Assembly (NCBI GenBank): GCA_016550425.1
Contig: JABXGS010000264.1
Coordinates: 1 to 10,692 of the forward strand
Source: an archaeon
GTDB lineage: Archaea > Asgardarchaeota > Hermodarchaeia > Hermodarchaeales > Hermodarchaeaceae
Reading direction: 5' to 3'
Length of the DNA: 10,692 bases
The position numbers were made by a program, and so were the translations under genes. Position 1 is the first letter of the stretch. Each line of letters opens with the position of its first letter. Positions 1 to 6,206 of this stretch are shown piece after piece. The notes beneath the pieces are model-generated. The model searched no databases. It saw only the letters and a program-made list of their open reading frames with translations, and was not told the origin of the DNA.

Positions 1-59
1 AAAAACAAATTAAAAAAGTCGTCAATCAACTGACAACCGAAACTGACGACGAGCACTAA
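1..59 (+). CDS. C-terminal tail of an unidentified protein (partial)
   Basis: Reading from base 3 gives an open frame of 18 codons ending in DDEH and a TAA stop at 57-59. It is lysine-rich first (KQIKKVV), then acidic, which is common for a protein tail. The other two plus frames stop at 14 and 33. The tail meets the next gene, on the opposite strand, after only 11 bases, so the two are convergent. Too little is present to name the protein, and such a short open stretch could arise by chance. Confidence 0.45.
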   Translation, partial: KQIKKVVNQLTTETDDEH

Positions 60-70
60 CTCAATATGGA

Positions 71-295
71 CTAAACGCCATACCGCCACTTATCCACTTT
101 CTTATCCTTTTTCGTCTGTTTTTTGTACTCCCTATAGTGCTTCTGGCATAAGTAAATTCGGCGTGCCCGGTCGTCATCGAAGACTACGCCCGTGGATTGT
201 AATGCTTCTCGAGCTTTGTCCGCTGTAAGTGATCGAGTAGCTTTCTCATTACAACCCCTCACGCTGCAAACCGTACCCTGCTTCACTTTACCCAT
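71..295 (-). CDS. small Cys/His putative zinc-binding protein, 74 residues
   Basis: I do not recognise a named family. The protein has a Cys-x4-Cys pair at C10 and C15 and a Cys-x2-His pair at C50 and H53, a pattern able to hold one zinc ion. A very basic tail follows (residues 54-70, rich in Lys and Tyr), which would suit contact with nucleic acid or with a partner protein. It starts 21 bases after the stop of the NapH-like gene on the same strand, with a GGTG ribosome binding site about 8 bases before the ATG, so it is probably the last gene of that operon. Its role may be accessory to the redox protein, or it may simply be co-transcribed. The fold and metal binding are inferred from residue spacing alone. 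Confidence 0.75.
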   Translation of the reverse strand: MGKVKQGTVCSVRGCNEKATRSLTADKAREALQSTGVVFDDDRARRIYLCQKHYREYKKQTKKDKKVDKWRYGV

Positions 296-316
296 CCAGC
301 TACACCACGTTCACTT

Positions 317-1447
317 CTAACCGTATTCTACTTTCACCGCATCGTGCGAACACTTCGCAACACAATCGAGACAGAGGATGCATTCGGGATCATGGATAGG
401 TCCAAAGGGTTTGGTCATGACGTCGATGCCGACGGGGCAGGCTTGTTTACATCGTGGGGAATCACAGGTGGGACCCAGGCATTCGGTGGCGCTACGGCTC
501 ACGGTGAGGAAGCTAAATTGGCTGACTAGCCCCATCAAGGCACCTGTGGGGCAGAGATAGCGGCAAAATGGACGCATCATGAATAATGACATGATTAGTA
601 CAATTGCAAGGAAAGCGAGCCGGATATACATAGCCCAACTCCATGTGATGAATGGGGGGTTCCATTGAGTGAGGATGGGAGAAATTATTCCATTGAGATA
701 AAGGTAGGGCAAAATGACAAAGAATGTACCTGAGGGATTGAGGGCTGACCAAAGTGCTGTGGCAAATGCGGATCCGAATAGTGACTGTGATAAGGCTTGC
801 CTTAAACCTTCATCGATTCCAAGAAACGTCCAATAACCGAGCCAAGCAACAAAAAACAACACGACAAAGAGAATCACGTATTTGACACTCTTTAGGCGTT
901 GATCCCATTGCTTGGATGGGTATCGTTTACGAATTGGAGTGAGTGCGAAGAGGTCTTGAACAAATCCAAAGGGACAAATCCAACCACAAAAACTACGACC
1001 AATCAGAATAGGTACAATGAGGATAACACCGACGGCAATATAGGGAAAAATGCCCTGTTGTCCAACGAATTGAATCACCTCGAAATAGCCAGTGGCTGTT
1101 CCTTGGGCAATGCCTTGGGGCATATCAAAAGGCATGGGAATATATCCAAAGATGGGAATGAGCCATGCAACACCTGAAAAGATTGTACCCATGAGAGGGT
1201 CATAACCTAAAACAAACACGATTCCCGCATAGAAAAGGACAAGGAATGCAGCTAGTTGAACAATGAACCGGACGATGCGGATAGCCAGCAATTCTTCAAA
1301 GGCTTTTTTCACCCAATAATGGAGGGTTTTGTGTGGCCGTGATTTCTCAAGAAGGGTTCTTTTCCATCGTGCTAAGGGGCGTTCAATTCGGTCCCAAATA
1401 CGCGTAGAATCCTCTTCTTGTTCAACTTCGTTTTCGTTGTCGCTCAC
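317..1447 (-). CDS. NapH-like polyferredoxin membrane protein (4Fe-4S)
   Basis: This is an integral membrane iron-sulfur protein of the NapH/NosR/RdxA type, which passes electrons between a membrane donor (often quinol) and a partner oxidoreductase. About five hydrophobic segments are visible (roughly residues 57-82, 135-150, 188-210, 238-258, 274-291). Two Cys-x3-Cys-Pro motifs, typical of the family, sit at FCGWICP (C154, C158) and FCRYLCP (C295, C299). The C-terminal ferredoxin part has C323, C328, C333, C337 with unusual x4-x4-x3 spacing, then a classic Cys-x2-Cys-x2-Cys-x3-Cys at C356-C366. I chose the GTG start at 1447 because AAGGAGA lies 9 bases before it and overlaps the stop of the preceding small gene. 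An upstream in-frame ATG at 1537 would run through that gene. Length is 376 residues. The exact electron donor and acceptor cannot be read from sequence. Confidence 0.9.
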   Translation of the reverse strand: MSDNENEVEQEEDSTRIWDRIERPLARWKRTLLEKSRPHKTLHYWVKKAFEELLAIRIVRFIVQLAAFLVLFYAGIVFVLGYDPLMGTIFSGVAWLIPIFGYIPMPFDMPQGIAQGTATGYFEVIQFVGQQGIFPYIAVGVILIVPILIGRSFCGWICPFGFVQDLFALTPIRKRYPSKQWDQRLKSVKYVILFVVLFFVAWLGYWTFLGIDEGLRQALSQSLFGSAFATALWSALNPSGTFFVILPYLYLNGIISPILTQWNPPFITWSWAMYIRLAFLAIVLIMSLFMMRPFCRYLCPTGALMGLVSQFSFLTVSRSATECLGPTCDSPRCKQACPVGIDVMTKPFGPIHDPECILCLDCVAKCSHDAVKVEYG

Positions 1448-1460
1448 AATGGTTATCTCC

Positions 1461-1616
1461 TTAGAATGTGATGGGTTGTGGGAAATAGGGTGCATATACG
1501 TCAGAAAAGACTTGAAGCCATGAGCGTACAAGCTCATGCTGCCCTAGTGAGATTCCAAAGGCAAGGGCGGCTAATCCCACACATAGAATGGCGATGGCAA
1601 TGACTCGTCGGTTCAT
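1461..1616 (-). CDS. 51-residue single-helix membrane protein before the NapH-like gene
   Basis: A complete small gene with a strong GGAGGA ribosome binding site (1625-1630) 8 bases before its ATG. The protein has a short basic start (MNRR), one hydrophobic helix (residues 5-24), then a polar, aromatic segment ending PQPITF. The basic N-terminus predicts that the tail faces outward. Its TAA overlaps the ribosome binding site of the NapH-like gene, so the two are likely translationally coupled and may form one complex. Its layout resembles the small proteins of the CD1871A type that accompany NapH-like proteins in bacteria, but it lacks the Cys-x-Cys ending known in that family. I therefore give no family name. 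Confidence 0.7.
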   Translation of the reverse strand: MNRRVIAIAILCVGLAALAFGISLGQHELVRSWLQVFSDVYAPYFPQPITF

Positions 1617-1647
1617 CTGAAATGTCCTCCGGTGAGAGGTTCAGAAT

Positions 1648-1659
1648 TACACTAGTGTA
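1648..1659. promoter_or_regulatory. 12-base perfect palindrome beside TATA box (putative operator)
   Basis: TACACTAGTGTA reads the same on both strands. It lies directly downstream of the TATA-like element of the 51-residue/NapH-like operon, between that element and the expected transcript start. A dimeric repressor bound here could block transcription factor or polymerase loading. The regulator is unknown. Confidence 0.45.
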
Positions 1660-1664
1660 TAAAA
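1658..1664 (-). promoter_or_regulatory. TATA-like box for the NapH-like operon
   Basis: On the minus strand the sequence is TTTTATA, preceded by an A-rich stretch (ACAAAAC) that could serve as the TFB recognition element. The expected start, about 25 bases further on, is near 1635, just before the GGAGGA ribosome binding site, giving a very short leader. Confidence 0.45.
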
Positions 1665-1712
1665 TGTTTTGTGTTCAGGAGTAATTTCATGGGGAAGTTG
1701 GAACCCAAATGA

Positions 1713-2468
1713 TTAGAAATCTCGAAGCACCGCTTCAAAAATTTCCACTTGATGACCAAGCACCTTTGATCGTTGCTCTAAATTCGTTTTACGTGATTTG
1801 TAATCTTTTTCTTTAACTTCTCCAACGGAATGACGTGCATCGAGTAAAGATAATTCATCACGGACTCCTTTGTATTGGGCTTTAAGTAAGGTCAACCATT
1901 CACGGGCTAAAATGACCTGTTCTTGGTATTGAGCATCCGCTTCTGCCATACCCTGCTCATATTCATCTTGAAGTCGAATATAGACGCTTTCGCGGACTTT
2001 TCCGCCTTCTTTTAACTCTTCAAGTTTAGTCATCCTTTCTTTCAATCGTTGCCGTTCTTTCCCTGCTTTTTCAAAATTGAATTCTTTAACTTTCGAGTTA
2101 AGTTTCTTTTCTTTGGTCTTAAGCGCCTTAATCTTCTGTTGCAGCGGTTTAATTTCCTTTTCCAACTCTGCAATTGATCGGTCGCCCTGTTCTAGCTCTT
2201 TTTCAAGAGCTTCTAATTCACTGAGCAACTCCGACTCTTCTTCTTCAATGCCCATTAATTGTGCCCGAACTTCCAGTTGTGCTAATACTTCTGCGGGAAC
2301 CTCTGTCACTGGCTCTCGATCCGGCATAACAGCAGGTGCTGCACGCCCCGTTGTAACTGGACGTGACACCGGTTTTGCTACCGGGGCACCAAGTTTCGAG
2401 CCACAATACTTACAAAATTTCGCTGAATCCTTCACCGATTGCCCGCAATTAGGACAGATACGCGACAT
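1713..2468 (-). CDS. zinc-ribbon and coiled-coil protein, 251 residues
   Basis: The N-terminus is a compact zinc ribbon with two Cys-x2-Cys knuckles (C5, C8, C19, C22; CPNCG and CKYCG). A Pro/Ala/Val-rich linker (residues 27-60) follows, then a long charged helical region (61-251) with heptad-like Leu spacing, especially at 66-155. Two segments resemble the short SHOCT-type helical motif: LEELKEGGKVRESVY (149-163) and LSLLDARHSVGEVKEKDY (206-223). There is no signal peptide or membrane helix, so it is probably cytoplasmic. The ATG at 2468 was chosen because AGGTGA precedes it and the zinc ribbon begins at once; a longer reading from 2585 adds 39 residues unlike any domain. It is divergent from the SPFH gene, 137 bases away, which suggests but does not prove a shared job at the membrane. 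Confidence 0.85.
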   Translation of the reverse strand: MSRICPNCGQSVKDSAKFCKYCGSKLGAPVAKPVSRPVTTGRAAPAVMPDREPVTEVPAEVLAQLEVRAQLMGIEEEESELLSELEALEKELEQGDRSIAELEKEIKPLQQKIKALKTKEKKLNSKVKEFNFEKAGKERQRLKERMTKLEELKEGGKVRESVYIRLQDEYEQGMAEADAQYQEQVILAREWLTLLKAQYKGVRDELSLLDARHSVGEVKEKDYKSRKTNLEQRSKVLGHQVEIFEAVLRDF

Positions 2469-2605
2469 ACACTCACCTGCCGAATTCCTTGTAATTTCAC
2501 GCCTAAAATCCTTCGCTACCCCACGTTTTCCATCGAACAGACTCCTAAAAGTCCGTAAAGTATTTTCCCTTGTAATAAGCACCAATACATGAAGGGATAG
2601 GAACC
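2469..2605. promoter_or_regulatory. divergent promoter region, zinc-ribbon gene and SPFH gene
   Basis: This 137-base gap must hold promoters for both flanking genes. On the plus strand the best TATA candidates are TATTTT (about 2561) and TGTAATAA (about 2571). On the minus strand I see only weak AT-rich matches near 2500. Neither is strong enough to fix a transcript start. A four-codon frame (ATG at 2588, stop TAG at 2597-2599) sits just before the SPFH start and probably means nothing. Confidence 0.4.
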
Positions 2606-3496
2606 ATGCAATTTGACATATTCTACTTCTTCCAAGCCTATTGGTGGCTCATTGTCATCCTTATCTTCATAATTGTCTTACTCCTCATCGTTCCCTTCAT
2701 CCGCGTCCTCAAAGAGTACGAACGTGCGGTCATCTTCCGCCTTGGTCGTGCTCTTCCTGGCGTCAAAGGTCCCGGCGTCATCTTCCTTATACCAATCCTT
2801 GACAAAATGGAAAGAGTCGACCTCCGCGAACAATACTTCGAAATCGAACATCAACGCTGCATCACCAGCGACAACGCTCCAGTTGACATCGACCTTCTCA
2901 TATATCATCGGGTAGTCAATGCCCGAGACAGCGTCCTTCGAATTCGAGATTTCAGCGGTGCTGCACTCGGAATCAGCCAAACCACACTTCGTGCTGTTGT
3001 GGGAGACATCACCTTAGATGATGTCCTAGCAAAACGGGAATACATCAACAGTGTGCTTCGCGAAAAACTTGATGAAAATACAGAACCGTGGGGCGTCAAA
3101 GTCACGAAAGTCGAGATTCGTGAAATTCTACCGCCTACAAAGGTGAATGAAGCGATGATTATGCAGATGGAGGCTGAGCGACGACGCCGTGCTATGGTGA
3201 CAGAGGCCGCTGGTAAACGGGAGTCGACGATTGCTATTGCTGAGGGTGATAAGCAATCGGCTATTCTACGGGCGGAGGGTGAACGGCAGTCATCGGTTTT
3301 ACGAGCGGAGGGTGAAGCCTTAGCGTTACAGAAGGTCTTTGATGTCGCGAAGGGTATTGACGAAAAGACCATGGTGCTTCAGTACATGCACACGATCCAA
3401 GCTCTCGGTACGAGTCCCAGTACCAAGTATATAATACCCATCGAATTCACCCAGTTAGTAACACCGATTCAAAAGTTCTTGAAAGCCATCAAGTAG
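2606..3496 (+). CDS. SPFH/stomatin-prohibitin family membrane protein
   Basis: A stomatin-like protein of 296 residues, the usual size of the prokaryotic p-stomatin group. Such proteins are anchored in the membrane, form large ring-like oligomers and organise membrane zones or partner proteases. One membrane helix spans residues 12-33. The SPFH (band 7) domain follows at about 36-185 (KEYERAVIFRLGR, RVDLREQ, SDNAPVDIDLLIYHRV). A basic, Ala/Glu-rich coiled coil (187-240) contains a short duplicated unit, ILRAEGERQSS then VLRAEGEA. The hydrophobic C-terminus (276-296) resembles the oligomerisation end of stomatins. Bacterial and archaeal relatives usually sit next to NfeD, a membrane serine protease partner; none is seen here, and the divergent neighbour is a zinc-ribbon/coiled-coil protein instead. 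Codon use changes about two-thirds of the way through, from C-ending to G/T-ending codons. Confidence 0.93.
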   Translation: MQFDIFYFFQAYWWLIVILIFIIVLLLIVPFIRVLKEYERAVIFRLGRALPGVKGPGVIFLIPILDKMERVDLREQYFEIEHQRCITSDNAPVDIDLLIYHRVVNARDSVLRIRDFSGAALGISQTTLRAVVGDITLDDVLAKREYINSVLREKLDENTEPWGVKVTKVEIREILPPTKVNEAMIMQMEAERRRRAMVTEAAGKRESTIAIAEGDKQSAILRAEGERQSSVLRAEGEALALQKVFDVAKGIDEKTMVLQYMHTIQALGTSPSTKYIIPIEFTQLVTPIQKFLKAIK

Positions 3497-3524
3497 GACT
3501 AGGTTGTAGAGAAAAGGAATCCGA

Positions 3525-3538
3525 GCCAGTGAACTGGC
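3525..3538. terminator. short hairpin in convergent gap (possible terminator)
   Basis: GCCAGTGAACTGGC can fold as a five-base-pair stem with a TGAA loop. It lies between the convergent SPFH gene and the next minus-strand gene and is followed on the plus strand by T-rich sequence. It could mark the end of one or both transcripts, or be a palindromic binding site. No long T run follows, so this is weak. Confidence 0.3.
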
Positions 3539-3591
3539 ACCGTTAGTTCTATTTGTTAGGCTATCTGGGTATTGAAAATAAATGGTGTTGA

Positions 3592-3903
3592 TTACTTCGA
3601 GGCCGCTTGGATTTTTTCTTTGACAGTTTCGCGGGTATCATTATCAAGTACTGTCGTATAGGTCTTGTATCCAGGAAGTCCAGTAGTGATCTCTTCAATG
3701 AGGAGCATTAGAGCTTTTTCTGCATCGAGGTCTCGAACTTCTAAGCTGGCATCATCAAAGATAAAACTTGCTTCCTTCCATTTTCCTTCTCCAAGTTGAT
3801 ACATCATGTACAGGTAGTCGTCGGTCATCACAATAGCGGATTTCACTTTCCACGCTTCTTCAAGGAGTTCTAGGGCTTTCTTTGCATTCTCCTCTTTGCT
3901 CAT
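3592..3903 (-). CDS. small helical protein of unknown function, 103 residues
   Basis: I do not recognise the family. The protein is acidic and soluble, with a helical N-terminus (residues 2-20), a segment that reads like short beta strands (22-57: AIVMTDDYLYMMYQ, ASFIFDDASLEVRD), a helix (60-72), and a lysine-rich end. The mixed pattern suggests one compact alpha/beta domain. The ATG at 3903 is preferred: the GTGAT just before it is a ribosome binding site, so a GTG reading at 3912 would only add Ile-Pro. A TATA-like box lies 38 bases upstream, so it probably has its own transcript. It faces the SPFH gene tail to tail and follows endA on the same strand. Confidence 0.7.
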   Translation of the reverse strand: MSKEENAKKALELLEEAWKVKSAIVMTDDYLYMMYQLGEGKWKEASFIFDDASLEVRDLDAEKALMLLIEEITTGLPGYKTYTTVLDNDTRETVKEKIQAASK

Positions 3904-3940
3904 AGGTATCACGTCTGTGTAAGTGAACTCTACAACGCCT

Positions 3941-3948
3941 CATAAAAA
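3941..3948 (-). promoter_or_regulatory. TATA-like box for the 103-residue gene
   Basis: On the minus strand the element is TTTTTATG, after GGA. The expected start about 25 bases on is near 3920, leaving a leader of some 17 bases that contains the GTGAT ribosome binding site. Confidence 0.4.
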
Positions 3949-3983
3949 TCCAATGGTTAAAATTCGGAGGGTCGTACAATTTG

Positions 3984-4544
3984 TTAAGGTTTAATCCATG
4001 AGAATACGAAATATCGTACTTTTCCTGTTTCGGTTGCAGTGGCTAGTACGAACCGTTTACGGACAGAAGTTGCTAGACGTCCTGCCCGCACAACTTCGAT
4101 AGCAGAAATCTCATCGGATTTAGCGATGACTTCGACAATAAACAAAGAATGGTCGATTCCTGGTCCATGTCGATATACGGCAAAATCCGCGCCAAACTTT
4201 AACCCTGGTCGGACAATGAAGCCTCGTTTGCGGAGATCTTCGTACACTTGGTATTTTCGACTGAAGTCCTTATGTTGTTTTTCAGCTACAGCAACAAGGG
4301 CTTTTTCTTTTAACGGGGCATTTGATTCATCAAGATAGACATCGATTTTGCCTTTACGAAGCAGATGTAAGGCTTCAAAGAAGGAAAGCTGGGAAGGCCG
4401 GTCAAATTCGGTGGTTTTAGGTTTTCGAATGCCGAGTGGCTTACCAAAAAATCCGTTTCCGTAGAGTTCTGACCCGTCTTCCGGGTTCCAGACTACAACT
4501 TTATTTTCTACAATTTGAACCGGGATACGCTTGGTTTTTGGCAT
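3984..4544 (-). CDS. endA: tRNA-splicing endonuclease, archaeal EndA
   Basis: EndA cuts introns out of precursor tRNAs at bulge-helix-bulge sites, leaving a 2',3'-cyclic phosphate and a 5'-hydroxyl end. The C-terminal catalytic domain is clear: KYQVYEDLRKRGFIVRPGLKFG (97-118), then DFAVYRHGPGIDHSLFIVEV. The expected triad is Tyr124, His132 and Lys163 (in VRKRFVLA); the His-to-Lys distance of 31 equals that of the studied Methanocaldococcus enzyme as I recall it. At 186 residues it is the size of the homotetrameric one-domain-pair type rather than the doubled form. The ATG follows a GTGAGATGAG stretch that can pair with 16S rRNA. A 58-base gap with its own TATA-like box separates it from the PhoU-like gene upstream, so it may be transcribed alone or with it. 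Confidence 0.93.
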   Translation of the reverse strand: MPKTKRIPVQIVENKVVVWNPEDGSELYGNGFFGKPLGIRKPKTTEFDRPSQLSFFEALHLLRKGKIDVYLDESNAPLKEKALVAVAEKQHKDFSRKYQVYEDLRKRGFIVRPGLKFGADFAVYRHGPGIDHSLFIVEVIAKSDEISAIEVVRAGRLATSVRKRFVLATATETGKVRYFVFSWIKP

Positions 4545-4559
4545 CTCATCTCACACGGA

Positions 4560-4580
4560 CACAGTTCTGGATATTCTGTG
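4560..4580. repeat. spaced inverted repeat before endA
   Basis: CACAG and CTGTG arms are separated by 11 bases, so arm centres are 16 bases apart, and lie between the TATA-like box and the endA start. It could be an operator or a weak leader hairpin, but five-base arms arise easily by chance. Confidence 0.25.
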
Positions 4581-4588
4581 GTTGCGAA

Positions 4589-4596
4589 GTTTAAAA
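4589..4596 (-). promoter_or_regulatory. TATA-like box for endA
   Basis: TTTTAAAC on the minus strand, 45 bases before the ATG. The expected start is near 4567. The box starts inside the short gap after the PhoU-like stop, so endA can be expressed apart from the upstream operon. Confidence 0.35.
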
Positions 4597-4602
4597 GAAG
4601 TA

Positions 4603-5283
4603 CTATGGGACACGGGCAATGGCAATAATGCGAACCGCATCCGCCGCATCTTCCGCTGCATCTGCAATTTCCTCTAGATGCTGTCCAAGATCCTTTAACC
4701 GTAACAGAACTGGAACCTCAGGATTGGATTTGTAAAGAAACTGAGTGAAACTTCGGTGTGCTGCATCTGCTTCTCGCTCAGCCAGGTCAACTTGCGTGGC
4801 GAGTTCGACTGCCTTATTAGAATTCTGTTCTAAGAACAGAATGGCTTGGCGCATTTTGTAAACCGCATCAGAGAGGGCATCCAGCAAGGCTTTGAAATGT
4901 TTACGAGTTTTTGAATCTGGTTGGAATTCTTCTAGTCCCGATAGGTCCCATGCAGATGCTTCACATAGGTCAGCAATATCATCAGTGCGCATAACAAGAC
5001 GGAAGTAATCGCTTCGCCGCAGCATAGTTTCTGAAATGGAAAGTTCGTCTAAGAGCGATCGTTTGATATTATCGGCTTTTCTTTCGAGTTTTGCTAACTT
5101 ATTAAAATGGTCACGTTGGCGCTCTTTACGACCGTCCATCCAGTCTTCAATCATAACTCGAAGTTCCTTTGCTGCTTGTAAGACGATACCTGCATGGTCT
5201 TGAGCTATTGCGATGGCTTTGTATTCTGCCCGATTTCCAGGGGTTTCTAGTGTCACCTTTGCTGACCTCAGAGCGAGGGTCAT
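4603..5283 (-). CDS. PhoU-like (DUF47-type) phosphate-related helical protein
   Basis: An all-helical protein of 226 residues in the PhoU/DUF47 superfamily, whose members bind metal through Glu-x3-Asp motifs and regulate or accompany phosphate transport. Such motifs are visible in LERKADNIKRSLL (67-79), RTDDIADLCE (99-108), DLAEREADAAH (166-176) and in the end segment LEEIADAAEDAADAV (203-217), as expected for two three-helix bundles. There is no membrane helix; it is cytoplasmic. I chose the ATG at 5283, right behind GAGGTGA, although the spacing is short; a GTG at residue 10 is a possible alternative. A longer reading from 5394 overlaps the upstream phosphatase gene. It follows uppP by 32 bases, so both are probably one operon. 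No Pit-type phosphate transporter, the common partner, is in the window. Confidence 0.88.
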   Translation of the reverse strand: MTLALRSAKVTLETPGNRAEYKAIAIAQDHAGIVLQAAKELRVMIEDWMDGRKERQRDHFNKLAKLERKADNIKRSLLDELSISETMLRRSDYFRLVMRTDDIADLCEASAWDLSGLEEFQPDSKTRKHFKALLDALSDAVYKMRQAILFLEQNSNKAVELATQVDLAEREADAAHRSFTQFLYKSNPEVPVLLRLKDLGQHLEEIADAAEDAADAVRIIAIARVP

Positions 5284-5315
5284 CGTCACCTCTATTAAAG
5301 CATATCGCCTTAACT

Positions 5316-6155
5316 TCAAGGAACCGGAAAAAGAATTGGGGGAACAGTCAGAATAATGATAAGAATGCCCAAACAGAAGCAGAAAATCCACCATGGAACC
5401 CGAATGGCATAATAGCGAAGCAGGCTAAGAGTAACTAATCCAGTGAGTAAAGCCACCAGCATTAGAACTAGAAGCAAGGGGAAAGGCAGAATGAGGACCG
5501 CGCCTTCGATGATAAAGTCCAAAACGACGATACCAAAAATCGCAGGCACGCTTAGGAGAAAACTCAACCGAAGTGCTTCTTCTCGTTCTACCCCACGTAC
5601 TAATAGCCATGTTAATGTCATCGCAGATCGACTTATTCCGGGAAGCACTGCGATCCCCTGGAGGAGGCCAATCACAAAAGCCTCACGGAGAGAAACATCC
5701 GCCAATCCGAGATTTTCTTTGGCACCTCGCTGGAAATATAAGATTATACCAGTTACCAGCAACAATACACCAATGAGGAGTGTAACAATACTGCCCATAA
5801 GGAGGGTTACCCAACTTTTCAGAAACAAATACAAAGGCACTGCAATCAATGCGGTTCCCGCTGTTCCCACAAGTACAAACATAAAGAGGGGACCAAAAGT
5901 TTTCGTTGCATAATTGTTTTCCTCTGTTTTGTCGAGATGTATTCGCTGATATAGGAATCCAAAAACATCTCGATGGTAAAAGATAATGACGGTGAAGGCG
6001 GTTCCCAGGTGCAACCAAAAAATCAGGGATAGTATGAAGGTGGGATCGAAAAGAAACGCGTTTACTCCGACAAGTAAAATCTGTCCTTCACTGCTTACTG
6101 GAAGATATTCCAGGAGTCCTTGGAGGAATGCCAAAATTAGAAGCGGAATAATCAT
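5316..6155 (-). CDS. uppP: UppP/BacA-type polyprenyl-diphosphate phosphatase
   Basis: This integral membrane enzyme removes one phosphate from a C55-type or dolichyl-type diphosphate so that the lipid carrier for glycan building can be reused. The 279-residue protein is hydrophobic throughout, with seven to eight membrane segments. Both family signatures are present: LQGLLEYLPVSSEGQ (11-25) and LPGISRSAMT (171-180), containing the expected Arg176. In the first, the second family Glu is kept (E16), but the first is Gln12 and the usual His of the TGH motif is Gln25, a pattern I associate with archaeal members. In archaea the substrate would be a polyprenyl or dolichyl diphosphate used for S-layer glycosylation. 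The ATG at 6155 has GAGTGAT 7 bases before it; a GTG at 6167 is part of that binding site. Confidence 0.93.
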   Translation of the reverse strand: MIIPLLILAFLQGLLEYLPVSSEGQILLVGVNAFLFDPTFILSLIFWLHLGTAFTVIIFYHRDVFGFLYQRIHLDKTEENNYATKTFGPLFMFVLVGTAGTALIAVPLYLFLKSWVTLLMGSIVTLLIGVLLLVTGIILYFQRGAKENLGLADVSLREAFVIGLLQGIAVLPGISRSAMTLTWLLVRGVEREEALRLSFLLSVPAIFGIVVLDFIIEGAVLILPFPLLLVLMLVALLTGLVTLSLLRYYAIRVPWWIFCFCLGILIIILTVPPILFPVP

Positions 6156-6198
6156 GGCTGATATCACTCAAGCTAGTCTCCGTTGATACCTCATTCCC

Positions 6199-6206
6199 CT
6201 ATAAGA
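6199..6206 (-). promoter_or_regulatory. TATA-like box for the uppP-phoU-like operon
   Basis: TCTTATAG on the minus strand, 44 bases before the uppP ATG. A start near 6177 leaves a leader of about 22 bases containing the GAGTGAT ribosome binding site. Confidence 0.4.

Noticed and set aside
899..1177. 92-codon plus-strand frame, Asn-rich
   Set aside because: It is antisense to the NapH-like gene and shows no ribosome binding site or domain.
2077..2592. 171-codon plus-strand frame rich in Ser
   Set aside because: It is antisense to the zinc-ribbon/coiled-coil gene, whose GAA/GAG/AAG-rich codons read as Ser/Phe/Leu on the other strand.
3250..3318. Short tandem repeat in the SPFH gene (ILRAEGERQSS / VLRAEGEA)
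   Set aside because: Short repeated Ala-Glu-Gly units are normal in the coiled coil of this family; not a mobile or CRISPR repeat.
2905..3372. 155-codon minus-strand frame rich in Ser, Arg and Ala
   Set aside because: It is a shadow of the SPFH gene, which has clear domain and motif support on the plus strand.
5443..5913. 156-codon plus-strand frame rich in Arg, Ser and Thr
   Set aside because: It is antisense to uppP, which has both family signatures and membrane segments.
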